From: Luteimonas vadosa
GTDB taxonomy: Bacteria; Pseudomonadota; Gammaproteobacteria; Xanthomonadales; Xanthomonadaceae
Length of the DNA stretch: 64,000 nt
Assembly: GCF_039543545.1 (NCBI RefSeq)
Contig: NZ_BAABJY010000002.1
Coordinates: 620,001-684,000, forward strand
Direction of reading: 5' to 3'
The notes under the pieces are model-generated. The model did no database searches. It was given only the letters and a program-made list of their open reading frames with translations, and had not been told where the DNA came from. How positions within the stretch are numbered: the first letter of the stretch is position 1; the number at the start of each line of letters is the position of its first letter. The position numbers were made by a program, and so were the translations under genes. Shown here piece by piece: positions 18,132 through 26,324 of the stretch.

Positions 18132-21100
18132 AGCCCTGGAACCGGCGCGTCTTCCCTATATCCCTTCGCCGCAAGAATCGAAACACGGCCGGGATCACCA
18201 GCATAGATAGCAAGGGCGCGGTCAGCATGCCGCCGACCATCGGTGCGGCGATGCGCTGCATGACTTCGGAACCGGCGCCGGTTCCGATCATGATCGGCAA
18301 CAGTCCGGCCAGGATCACGGCGACCGTCATCGCCTTCGGTCGCACGCGCAGCAGCGAACCTTCGTGGATGGCGGTGTCCAGCGCCTCCTCGTCGGCTTCC
18401 GGATCGAGTTCACGTTGCCGATCCCAGGCCTGCTGCAGGTACAGCATCATGATGATCCCGAACTCGGCGGCGACGCCGGCCAGGGCGATGAACCCGATCA
18501 TGGTCGCGACCGAGATCGCGTGGCCAAGCAACCAGACCAGCCAGACCCCGCCGACCAGGGCCAGCGGCAGGCTGAGCATGATCGTGAGCGTGTCGTCGAG
18601 GCGGCGGAAGACCAGGTAGATCAGCAGGAAGACGATGCCGAGGGTCGCCGGCACCACCAGCTTAAGGCGTTCCACTGCCCGCTGCAGGTATTCGAACTGC
18701 CCCGACCAGTCGAGCGTGTAGCCCGGCGGCAGGTCGATCCGATCGTCGATGGCGTCCTGCAGCGCCACCACCTGTCCGCCGAGGTCGCTGCTGGCGGTAT
18801 CGACATAGATGAAGGTCGCCAACTGGCCGTTCTCGCTCTTGAGCATCGGCGGCCCGCCGCTCAGCCCCACTTCGGCCACCTGCCCTAGCGTCAGCTGGCT
18901 GCCGTCGTCGGCGACGATGGGCAGCGCGCGCAAGGCCGCCAGCGAATCGCGCTGGGTGCGCGGATAGCGCAGCACGATCGGATAGCGTTCCAGCCCTTCG
19001 ACGGTCTGGTCGATCGGCGCGCCGCCCACCACCATCGCGATCAGCGATTGCAGCCGGGCCTGGCTCAGTCCGTAACGCGCCGCCGCCTCGCGGCGGATGC
19101 GGATGTCGACGTAGCGCCCGCCTTCGGCGCGATCGGACACCACCGAAGTCACGCCGGGAACCTCCCTGGCCACGGTTTCGATCCGGGATGCCAGCCGCTC
19201 CAGTTCGGCCGTGTTCGGGCCGAGCACCTTGATCCCGATGGGACTCTTGATGCCCGTGGCCAGCATGTCGATGCGGTTGCGGATCGGGTACACGAACAGG
19301 TTGGTCAACCCCGGCACCTTGACCGCAGCGTCGAGTTCGGCCTTGAGTTTGTCGATGGTCATGCCGGGCCGCCACTGGTCCTTCGGCTTGAAGGTAACGG
19401 TGGTCTCGAACATCGTCAGCGGCGCCGGATCAGTCGCCGAATCGGCGCGTCCGGCCTTGCCAAACACGTGCTCGACCTCGGGCACGGTCTTGAGCATGCG
19501 GTCGGTCTGCTGCAGCAGTTGCGAGGCCTTGCCGGCGGACAGCCCGGGCAGCGCGGTGGGCATGTACAGCAAGGTGCCCTCGTTGAGCGGGGGCATGAAC
19601 TCGCTGCCCAGCCGACTCCACGGCAGCAGCGCCGTCAACAACACCAGCCCCGCGACCAGCAGCACGGTCTTCGGCGCGCGCAACACCCAGGCCAGCAGCG
19701 GGCGGTAGGCCGCGGTCAATACGCGATTGACCGGGTTGGCGTGCTCGGGGCGGATGCGGCCGCGCACCAGGTAGCCCATCAGCACCGGGATCAGGGTGAT
19801 CGACAGCCCGGCGGACGCGGCCATCGCATAGGTCTTGGTATAGGCCAGCGGCTTGAACAGGCGGCCCTCCTGGGCGCCCAGCGCGAACACCGGCAGGAAC
19901 GACAGCGTGATCACCAGCAGGCTGACGAACAGCGCCGGGCCGACCTCGGCGACGGCGGTACCGACCAGGGCCCAGCGTTCGTTCGCGTCCGGTTCGTCGC
20001 GGTCCGGATGCGCGTGGTTCCAGGCTTCGATGTGCTTGTGGGTGTTCTCGATCATCACCACCGCTGCATCGACCATCGCGCCGATCGCGATCGCGATGCC
20101 ACCCAGCGACATCAGGTTGGCGCTGACGCCCTGGAAGCGCATCACGATGAAAGCGACCAGCACGCCCAGCGGCAGGGTGATCACCGCCACCAGCGAGGAG
20201 CGCAGGTGCCACAGGAACAGGGCGCAGGCCAGCGCGACGACGATGAACTCCTCGATAAGTTTTTCCGAGAGGTTGTCGATCGCGGCGCGGATCAGCTCCG
20301 AACGGTCGTAGGTCGGCACGATCTCGACGCCTTCCGGCAGGCTTTGCTGCAGCTCCTGCAGCCGCGCCTTGACCGCGTCGATCGCGGCCAATGCGTTCTT
20401 CCCCGAGCGCAGCACGATCACGCCGCCGGCGACCTCCCCTTCCCCGTCGAGTTCGGCGATGCCGCGGCGCAAAGTCGGGCCGCGACGGATCTGCGCGACC
20501 TCGCCCAGCAGGACGGGCACGCCGCCGACACCCGTCATCACCGGAACGGTCTCGAAGTCCTCGCGCGAGGCAAGATAGCCTTCGCTGCGCACCATCAGCT
20601 CGGCCTCGCCCTGCTCGATCACCGAGCCGCCGCTGGCGCCGTTGGCGTCGCGGATCGCGCTGGCGACCTGTTGCACGGTCAGTCCGCGGGCGGCGAGTGC
20701 CTGCGGGTCGACCACGACCTGCCAGGCACGCACCATGCCGCCGATGCTGGCGACTTCGGCCACGTCGGGCACGGTCTTGAGGCGATAGCGCAGGAACCAG
20801 TCCTGCAGCGCACGCAGTTCGCCGAGGTCGTGCTTGCCGCTGCGGTCGACCAGGGCGTACTCGTAGATCCAGCCCACGCCCGTGGCGTCCGGCCCGAGCG
20901 CCGGGTTGACGCCCTCCGGAAGGCTGCCGCGCACCTGACTGAGGTACTCCAGCACCCGCGAACGCGCCCAGTAGGGATCTGTGCCGTCTTCGAACAACAC
21001 GTACACGTACGAGTCGCCGAAGAACGAGAACGCGCGCACCGTGGTCGCCCCTGGCACCGACATCATCGTCGTCGCCAGCGGATAGGTGACCTGGTCCTCG

Positions 21101-21282
21101 ACGATCTGCGGCGCCTGGCCCGGCCAGCTGGTGCGCAGGATGACTTGGGTATCGGACAGGTCGGGCAGCGCGTCGAGCGGGGTGCGCGCGACCGCGATGA
21201 CGCCGGCGATGGCAAGCGCCGCGGCCGCGAGCAGCACCAGGAAGCGGTTGCCGATCGACCAGTGGATGATGCGCGCGATCAT
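18130..21282 (-). CDS. cusA: Heavy-metal RND efflux pump CusA/CzcA family, probable Cu(I)/Ag(I)
   Basis: Inner-membrane proton-driven pump of 1050 aa with the 12-helix RND architecture. Helix 4 carries the HME-RND signature around GAMVDAAVVMIENTHK, with the proton-relay Asp. The three methionines that bind Cu(I)/Ag(I) in E. coli CusA have counterparts in EFMPPLNEGTLLYMP, PLTMFETTVTFK and NRIDMLATGIKSPIGIKV, so a monovalent-metal substrate is more likely than Zn/Co/Cd. The start overlaps the cusB stop (ATGA). It is the last gene of the minus-strand array, ending in the AT-rich island. Assignment to the CusA branch is inference from these residues and the copper context. Confidence 0.93.
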   Translation of the reverse strand: MIARIIHWSIGNRFLVLLAAAALAIAGVIAVARTPLDALPDLSDTQVILRTSWPGQAPQIVEDQVTYPLATTMMSVPGATTVRAFSFFGDSYVYVLFEDGTDPYWARSRVLEYLSQVRGSLPEGVNPALGPDATGVGWIYEYALVDRSGKHDLGELRALQDWFLRYRLKTVPDVAEVASIGGMVRAWQVVVDPQALAARGLTVQQVASAIRDANGASGGSVIEQGEAELMVRSEGYLASREDFETVPVMTGVGGVPVLLGEVAQIRRGPTLRRGIAELDGEGEVAGGVIVLRSGKNALAAIDAVKARLQELQQSLPEGVEIVPTYDRSELIRAAIDNLSEKLIEEFIVVALACALFLWHLRSSLVAVITLPLGVLVAFIVMRFQGVSANLMSLGGIAIAIGAMVDAAVVMIENTHKHIEAWNHAHPDRDEPDANERWALVGTAVAEVGPALFVSLLVITLSFLPVFALGAQEGRLFKPLAYTKTYAMAASAGLSITLIPVLMGYLVRGRIRPEHANPVNRVLTAAYRPLLAWVLRAPKTVLLVAGLVLLTALLPWSRLGSEFMPPLNEGTLLYMPTALPGLSAGKASQLLQQTDRMLKTVPEVEHVFGKAGRADSATDPAPLTMFETTVTFKPKDQWRPGMTIDKLKAELDAAVKVPGLTNLFVYPIRNRIDMLATGIKSPIGIKVLGPNTAELERLASRIETVAREVPGVTSVVSDRAEGGRYVDIRIRREAAARYGLSQARLQSLIAMVVGGAPIDQTVEGLERYPIVLRYPRTQRDSLAALRALPIVADDGSQLTLGQVAEVGLSGGPPMLKSENGQLATFIYVDTASSDLGGQVVALQDAIDDRIDLPPGYTLDWSGQFEYLQRAVERLKLVVPATLGIVFLLIYLVFRRLDDTLTIMLSLPLALVGGVWLVWLLGHAISVATMIGFIALAGVAAEFGIIMMLYLQQAWDRQRELDPEADEEALDTAIHEGSLLRVRPKAMTVAVILAGLLPIMIGTGAGSEVMQRIAAPMVGGMLTAPLLSMLVIPAVFRFLRRRDIGKTRRFQG

Positions 21283-22817
21283 CGTGGACGTTCCCGCGGC
21301 TGCGGTTTTTCGGAACCATCGCCCTGCATCCCGGACATTGCACGCCAGTCATCCTGGCCGGCGGGCTTTGCTGCATCGGCGGCTGGCGGCTTGGAAGGCT
21401 GCAGCGCTGGCATCTCCATGCCGGCCATGTCTCCCCTGCCCTGCGTGGGGTCACTTGCAGGCTGCTCGGGACCGGTCAGGCGTTCCAGCGCACCCGACAG
21501 GCTGGCCTCCGAGTCGATCAGGAACTGGCCCGACACCACCACGCGTTCGCCCCCCTGAAGGCCGCGCAGGATTTCGGTCTTCCCGCCGGCTGAGCGGCCG
21601 GTGCTGACGCGCACCGGGCGGAACCGGCCCTCCCCTTCCGCCACGATCACCCGGGCTTCGCTGCCCGTTGCGATCAGGGCTTCATCCGGCACCAAGGGCC
21701 TCGCCTGGCCCCCAGTGCCTGCAAACTGCAGGTCGGCAAACATGCCCGGGGCGAGACGATGGTCGGGGTTGTCGAGCACGATCCGCGCAATCTGCGTGCG
21801 CGTGCCGGCTGCAACATTGGGCAGCAGGGATTCGACTGCCCCGTCGAACGTTTCCCCGGGGAACGCGCTGACGCTGGCTTGCACCTGCGTCCCCGGCAGG
21901 ATGCCGGCCGCCTGCGCCTGCGGAATCGCCGCCTCGACCCAGACCGTGTCGAGCCCATTGACCGTCATCAACGGCATCCCGGCTTGCACCCGCTGTCCCT
22001 GGCGGACCTGCAGCAGGCTGACGATGCCGTCGGCCGGCGCGCGCAGCACCACGCGCGGATTGCCGCCGCGCAGGCTGCGGATCTGGGCGTCGTCCATGCC
22101 CAGCACGCGCAGGCGGTTGCGCGCAGCGCCCTGCAGGGCACGGGCATCGGCCGAGTCGGCGCGGCCCAGGGCCAGGAATTCCTGCGCGGCTGCGCTCCAT
22201 TCCGGCGCCACCAGTTCGGCCAGCGCCTGGCCGGCACGGACGGACTCGTAAGGCGCGCGTACGTACAGCTTCTCGATCACGCCATCGGCGCGGGCGCTGA
22301 TCTCGTAGGCCGAGCGCAGGTCCCAGGCGATGCTGCCCGGGACGCGCACGCCTGACGACAGCGTACCAATCTCGACTTTTGTGGTGCGCATGCCGAGGTT
22401 CTGCAGCGTTGCCGCCGCCACCTGCACCGTGCCCGCATCGTCGGCGCCTGCTTCGCCGTCGGGGTACTTCGGCACCAGCTGCATGTCCATGAACGGCGAT
22501 TTGCCCGGCTTGTCGAACTGCTTGTCCGGATACATCGGGTCGTACCAGTACAAGGGCTCGCGTTCGGCAGTCGTTTCGGCTTCGGCATATTTCGGCACCA
22601 GCTCCAGGTCCATGAACGGCGACTTGCCGGGCTGGTCGAACTGCTTATCCGGATACATCGGGTCGTACCAGTACAACACCTCTTTTTCTGCGGAACCGGA
22701 CGACATGGTCGAAACCGCATTGCGCTGGGTCCCCAGCCAGTAGGCCGTGCCGGCGACCGCGACCAGTGCGGTCAAGGCGCCCAGGGCGATCACGACGGTC
22801 TTCGATGGGCGGTTCAT
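21279..22817 (-). CDS. cusB: Periplasmic adaptor CusB with duplicated heavy-metal-binding domain
   Basis: Membrane-fusion protein linking CusA to CusC. The 512-aa product has an N-terminal membrane anchor (residues 8-28). Two copies of a heavy-metal-binding (HMBD-type) unit follow, LYWYDPMYPDKQFD...SPFMDxxLVPKY, at about 48-77 and 89-118. Then come the adaptor barrel/hairpin/lipoyl domains (GVRVPGSIAWDLRS, VVLRAPADGIVSLLQVRQGQ, VWVEAAIPQAQ) and a Met/Pro-rich tail (GDMAGMEMPALQ). The canonical Cys and His of CPMHP units are replaced by DPMYP, leaving Met as the likely ligand. It overlaps cusA and cusC by ATGA at both ends. Confidence 0.93.
   Translation of the reverse strand: MNRPSKTVVIALGALTALVAVAGTAYWLGTQRNAVSTMSSGSAEKEVLYWYDPMYPDKQFDQPGKSPFMDLELVPKYAEAETTAEREPLYWYDPMYPDKQFDKPGKSPFMDMQLVPKYPDGEAGADDAGTVQVAAATLQNLGMRTTKVEIGTLSSGVRVPGSIAWDLRSAYEISARADGVIEKLYVRAPYESVRAGQALAELVAPEWSAAAQEFLALGRADSADARALQGAARNRLRVLGMDDAQIRSLRGGNPRVVLRAPADGIVSLLQVRQGQRVQAGMPLMTVNGLDTVWVEAAIPQAQAAGILPGTQVQASVSAFPGETFDGAVESLLPNVAAGTRTQIARIVLDNPDHRLAPGMFADLQFAGTGGQARPLVPDEALIATGSEARVIVAEGEGRFRPVRVSTGRSAGGKTEILRGLQGGERVVVSGQFLIDSEASLSGALERLTGPEQPASDPTQGRGDMAGMEMPALQPSKPPAADAAKPAGQDDWRAMSGMQGDGSEKPQPRERPR
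22464..22676 (-). repeat. Tandem repeat encoding two HMBD units in cusB
   Basis: Two near-identical copies with a period of 123 bp (41 residues). The second differs by only a few residues (DQPG/DKPG, DLEL/DMQL), suggesting a recent in-frame duplication or ongoing gene conversion. Confidence 0.85.
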
Positions 22818-24148
22818 CGCACGGTCTCCGGAATGCGGGCATCGTTGGTGTCGGAGGCAGGCAGCAGATAGGCCAGGTCGGCCCAGGCCTGCCCCCATTC
22901 GGCGAGCACGTCGGCGTAGTCGATGCGCAGGTCGATCTCGTTGCGTCGGGCGTCCAGCCAGGCCTGCAGCGGTGCGCCGCCCGAGTACGCCGCCAGCGCC
23001 GTGCGCGTGCGGTCGTGGTTGAGTGGCAGCAACTCGTCGCGATAACGCCGGACCTGGCGCGTGAGACCCGCCCAGTCGGCATAGCGCTTGCGCACGTATT
23101 CCGCTTGGATGCGCCGGGCGTCGTCGCGGGTGGCACGGACGGCCTCGCGATCCGCTGCGCGGGCGCTGATCCCGCGGTCCTGGCGGTTGCGCGTGAACAA
23201 CGGTAGTCCGACGCCGATCTCCAGCCAGACCACGTCCGACGCGCCGTCACCGCGTTGCGCGAACCCCGCACCGATGCTCCAGTCCGGGCGCGTTTCCGCC
23301 TGCGCCAGCACGACGGCCGCGTCGGCTGCCGCTTCGCGCGCGTCCCATGCGAGCAGCGCGCCGTGGCGATCCAAGCTGGCCAGCAGCCGCGCTTCGGATA
23401 AGGGCGGCTCCGAGAAATCCGGTGCCGCCGCCATAGACCGCGCGGGCATTTCGCCCAGCCAGCGCGCCAGCCCCGCGCGTGCCTGCTCGATGCGCGCTGC
23501 GGCGTCGTCGAGACGATTCTCCAGCTCGAGCTCAGTGCTGCGCGCGGCTAGCACGTCGCTGGCCGAGCCGCTATCGCCGGACAGCCGCGCCCGCGTTGCA
23601 CGCACCGCGAGCCCGGCTTCGTCGCGCAGTTCCTGCAGCAAGGCATGCTCGCGCTCGGCGGCCCAAAGCGCCACCCAGGCCTTGGCGGCTGCGCGCTTCA
23701 CCTCCAGCACGGTGGCGACTGATTCGGCATCGGCGCGGGCCAGCGCCGCCTCGGCCGATTGCCGTCGTGCCGTGCGCTTGGCCCGCGATGGCAGCGCCTG
23801 GGTCACGCCGATGCGGCGCATCGTCATCCGGTCTTCGCTGACGGTGAAGGCCTCGGGCCCGCCGATGGGGAAATTCTGCACGCCGAACACGAGCGAGGGA
23901 TCGGGCAAGGCGTCGGCCCGGGCGAGTTCCTCGGCGGCCGCGACGCGGGACGCCTCGCGCGCAAGCACCAGGGGCGCGTGTTCTGCGGCCGCGCTTACGG
24001 CCTGGTCGAGTGACAGTTCCTGGCCGGCGGCGCGGGCCGGCAGCGTGGACAGCGACCCCAATGCGGCGATGATCAGGCTTGGAAACAGCGTAGCCAGGCG
24101 CGGGCGGCGTGAGCCGCTCACAGGCATGGGCATGGAATGGATGAACAT
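22814..24148 (-). CDS. cusC: Outer-membrane efflux protein, TolC family (CusC role)
   Basis: Outer-membrane channel of the tripartite pump. The 444-aa precursor starts at ATG 24148, which has GGAG six bases upstream; a longer frame to 24187 lacks such a site. A signal peptide (LFPSLIIAALGSLSTLPARA) precedes two OEP repeats (DQAVSAAAEHAPLVLAREAS; EAAADAAVVLAQAETRPDW) typical of TolC proteins in metal clusters. It has no lipobox Cys, unlike E. coli CusC. Its stop overlaps the cusB start (ATGA). The family is certain; the CusC name rests on operon position. Confidence 0.88.
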   Translation of the reverse strand: MFIHSMPMPVSGSRRPRLATLFPSLIIAALGSLSTLPARAAGQELSLDQAVSAAAEHAPLVLAREASRVAAAEELARADALPDPSLVFGVQNFPIGGPEAFTVSEDRMTMRRIGVTQALPSRAKRTARRQSAEAALARADAESVATVLEVKRAAAKAWVALWAAEREHALLQELRDEAGLAVRATRARLSGDSGSASDVLAARSTELELENRLDDAAARIEQARAGLARWLGEMPARSMAAAPDFSEPPLSEARLLASLDRHGALLAWDAREAAADAAVVLAQAETRPDWSIGAGFAQRGDGASDVVWLEIGVGLPLFTRNRQDRGISARAADREAVRATRDDARRIQAEYVRKRYADWAGLTRQVRRYRDELLPLNHDRTRTALAAYSGGAPLQAWLDARRNEIDLRIDYADVLAEWGQAWADLAYLLPASDTNDARIPETVR

Positions 24149-24224
24149 GAAGGACTCCGGACACACGGACACGAATGCGACCGCCACTGCAGCGCAGGGC
24201 GGAGCGTCGGGGTGTGTGGGAGTC

Positions 24225-24605
24225 CTAGATCAGCAGGCTGCAGTAGCGCAATCGCGGCGGTGGGTCGGAGCGGTCGATGGCGACCCTCTGCGCGCAATCC
24301 GGGTGCGGATCAGCTTGCGCGGCAGGCCAAAGCAGCGCGACCGACGCCGGAAGGGCCAGCGGCGGCACCGAAGGCGCCGCATGGTCGAGCACGATCGCCT
24401 GGTCCGGCGCGCAATGCTTAGCGCAGAGCGCAGGCGATTCCATGGCCCGCTCCATGCCCATCGCACTGCAATCCTCGACCATCACCACCGGATCGGCCGG
24501 CATGGTGGGCAGGGCGCAGGCGTAGGCCGCCATCGCCACCTGCTGGAACAGCAGGCTGAGGACGATGGCGACCACGCGCAGGCGTCGGCGGGATTCTATG
24601 CGCAC
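24225..24605 (-). CDS. Small exported Cys/Met-rich protein, CopL-like
   Basis: A 126-aa protein (GTG start) with a signal peptide (VVAIVLSLLFQQVAMAAYA) and a mature part containing VVMVEDCSAMGMERAMES followed by ALCAKHCAPDQ. This C...Mx..C-x2-HC pattern is found in small proteins at the head of cation-efflux operons in xanthomonads and pseudomonads. It likely binds metal in the periplasm or acts as a leader protein; neither is proven. It has its own -10 box six bases before the GTG, and cusC begins 76 bp downstream, so it may head a separate cus transcript. Confidence 0.7.
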   Translation of the reverse strand: MRIESRRRLRVVAIVLSLLFQQVAMAAYACALPTMPADPVVMVEDCSAMGMERAMESPALCAKHCAPDQAIVLDHAAPSVPPLALPASVALLWPAAQADPHPDCAQRVAIDRSDPPPRLRYCSLLI

Positions 24606-24611
24606 GACCCG

Positions 24612-24617
24612 ATCCTA
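24612..24617 (-). promoter_or_regulatory. -10 box six bases before the Cys-rich small gene
   Basis: TAGGAT on the minus strand, then CGGGTC, then GTG. The spacing equals that at clpS (TATAAT, CGGGCC, ATG). It suggests an internal promoter giving a leaderless or near-leaderless transcript for the small gene and cusCBA. An AGGA overlapping the hexamer could instead be a ribosome site, so the reading is ambiguous. Confidence 0.4.
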
Positions 24618-24644
24618 GCACCCGTGCTCATGGCGCGCTTCGGC

Positions 24645-25103
24645 TTACTCATCACGCCTGCCTTCCAGATCTTCGATCAGCACCTTCATTTCATCAATCT
24701 CCCTGCGTTGCGCCTCGATGATGCTGTCCGCCAGCTCACGCACGCGTGGGTCGGAGATGCGGGCGCGCTCGCTGGTCAGGATGGCGATCGAATGGTGCGG
24801 GATCATCGCCTTCATCCAGGACACGTCATCCACCGTCTGTTGGCTCCTCACCAGCCACAGCGCCACGGCGAAGGCGGCGACGCTGCCCAGCAGGATGAAG
24901 GCGTTCCGTTTCTTGTCCTCGTACATGCCCAGCATGAAGAGCAGCATCACCACCGCCATCGACGCGCCCATGACCACCGCCATCCAGGCGCGGGTCTGGC
25001 TGAAGAACAGGTGGTCCATCGCATAGGTGTTGAGGTACATCAGGCCGAACATCACCAATGTCGACGTGGCGATCATGGCGGCGAACTTGGCGTACTTGGA
25101 CAT
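24645..25103 (-). CDS. DUF305 membrane-anchored protein
   Basis: A 152-aa protein starting MSKYAKFAAMIATSTLVMFG, with AAGGAG properly spaced before the ATG. Three transmembrane segments (about residues 8-28, 38-58, 65-84) precede a C-terminal DUF305-type helical domain with the conserved MKAMIPHHSIAILTSERA motif and EAQRREIDEMK. DUF305 proteins accompany copper resistance genes and the HH motif is a plausible metal site; the biochemical role is not known. It lies between copG and the Cys-rich gene in the copper array. Confidence 0.88.
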   Translation of the reverse strand: MSKYAKFAAMIATSTLVMFGLMYLNTYAMDHLFFSQTRAWMAVVMGASMAVVMLLFMLGMYEDKKRNAFILLGSVAAFAVALWLVRSQQTVDDVSWMKAMIPHHSIAILTSERARISDPRVRELADSIIEAQRREIDEMKVLIEDLEGRRDE

Positions 25104-25188
25104 CGGCTGGACTCCTTTGGACAATGGGGAATGCAAGATTCCTTGCTGGGGGCGGCGTGAGCCGCGAACACGGGCCGGCGCGCCTGCC

Positions 25189-25779
25189 CTACGGAGCCGG
25201 CGGGCCGTGTCGGGCATAGGCATGCGTGGTGCCATCCACCGACACGACCTCGACGGTGTAAGGCTGCACGGTGCCATCGGGCGATTCCATGCCCGGGGAA
25301 CCGATCGGCATGCCGGGCAAGGTCAACCCACGCGCGTCGGGGCGTTCCGCAAGCAATCGTTTGATGTCCTCCGCCGGGACATGGCCTTCGACGAAATAGC
25401 CGTCGATTTCAGCGGTATGGCAGGAACCTTTGCCGAAAGGCACGCCGAGGCGGGACTTCACCGGCTCGAGGTCGTCTGACTCACGCACCTCCACATGGAA
25501 GCCGGCGTCGCGTATGTGCTCCACCCATGCGCCGCAGCAGCCGCAAGTCGGGCTCTTGTGCACCACGACGTGGGGCAACGCAGCATCGCGCGACGCCGGG
25601 ATCAGCACGCCAGGCGGCGAGCGCATGGCGGTTTCACGGGCGTCCATGCGGGGTGCGGCCTCGGCTCCGGCGGCGGCAGCTACCGCTTCAGAGGACGATC
25701 TCGGGGGCTGAGAGCAGGCCGTCACCGCGAAGACCAAGGCGACCATGCCAGCAAACGGAATGGGGCGGGGAGTATTCAT
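25189..25779 (-). CDS. copG: DUF411 copper-resistance lipoprotein, CopG-like
   Basis: A 196-aa protein with a lipoprotein signal (VFAVTAC, lipid-modified Cys22 predicted) and a DUF411 domain. The thioredoxin-like KSPTCGCCGAWVEHI (Cys80, Cys82, Cys83) and the SCHTAEIDGYFVEGHVPAEDI segment are both intact. CopG in copper-resistance clusters is a periplasmic Cys-rich protein thought to bind copper through the CxCC motif. In the copLABMG cluster of Xanthomonas it follows copM; here an NTF2-like gene is inserted between them. The C-terminal PGMPIGSPGMESP adds possible Met ligands. Confidence 0.87.
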   Translation of the reverse strand: MNTPRPIPFAGMVALVFAVTACSQPPRSSSEAVAAAAGAEAAPRMDARETAMRSPPGVLIPASRDAALPHVVVHKSPTCGCCGAWVEHIRDAGFHVEVRESDDLEPVKSRLGVPFGKGSCHTAEIDGYFVEGHVPAEDIKRLLAERPDARGLTLPGMPIGSPGMESPDGTVQPYTVEVVSVDGTTHAYARHGPPAP

Positions 25780-25788
25780 GCGTGACTC

Positions 25789-26307
25789 CTATTTCTTCGG
25801 TCGCGAGGACCAGTGGATGTGGACGATGCGCCAGTCGTCCCCGCTGCGCCGCAGCACCATGGTCTCGGTGCTGAGCAGGGTCAGCGCCTTGCCGTCCTTC
25901 GTCGCGTGCAGCTCGCTTTCGCTGCCGATCCAGACCGTGTCGCCGTCGCGGCGTGCGGTGCGGCGCAGCAGCTGGCTGTGGGCATTCTTTAGGAAGGCTG
26001 CGTCACTGATGGCGTGGTGCGAAAGGTATTCCTGCCGGCTGTGCTCGGCGCCGCCGGATTCCAGGATCAGCACGTCGCTTGCCAGCAGGGTTTCGACGCC
26101 CTTCATGTCCCCCGCCTTCAGCACTCGACTGAAGCGGTCGGAGATATCCACCGCATCCCTGGTGTTGGCGGGGACATCAATGACTGGCGCAGCTTGCACG
26201 GGTTTGGGCGCGTGGGAATGCGGCGTCGACTTCGATTGCGCCTGCACGGACGTGCTCAATACCAATGCGAGCGCGAAGGCGGGCAGGATTGGATTGAAGA
26301 TCCTCAT
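25789..26307 (-). CDS. Exported NTF2/SnoaL-like (DUF4440-type) protein
   Basis: A 172-aa protein; ATG at 26307 has AGGAG eight bases upstream and is followed by a signal peptide (IFNPILPAFALALVLSTSVQ, cleavage after AQA). The mature part has SKSTPHSHAPKP and then an NTF2-like fold: FSRVLKAGDMKGVETLLASDVLILESGG, QEYLSHHAI and a final VLRRSGDDWRIVHIHWSSR strand. The cone-shaped NTF2 fold can be a small enzyme or binding protein. Its substrate is unknown; the export and operon position suggest a periplasmic role in copper handling. It is not part of the classical copLABMG set. Confidence 0.82.
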   Translation of the reverse strand: MRIFNPILPAFALALVLSTSVQAQSKSTPHSHAPKPVQAAPVIDVPANTRDAVDISDRFSRVLKAGDMKGVETLLASDVLILESGGAEHSRQEYLSHHAISDAAFLKNAHSQLLRRTARRDGDTVWIGSESELHATKDGKALTLLSTETMVLRRSGDDWRIVHIHWSSRPKK

Positions 26308-26324
26308 GGTCTTGACTCCTGGGT

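Noticed and set aside
19048..21558. An 836-codon plus-strand open frame opposite cusA
   Set aside because: It is a shadow of the CusA reading frame with repetitive His/Arg/Gln composition and no start signals.
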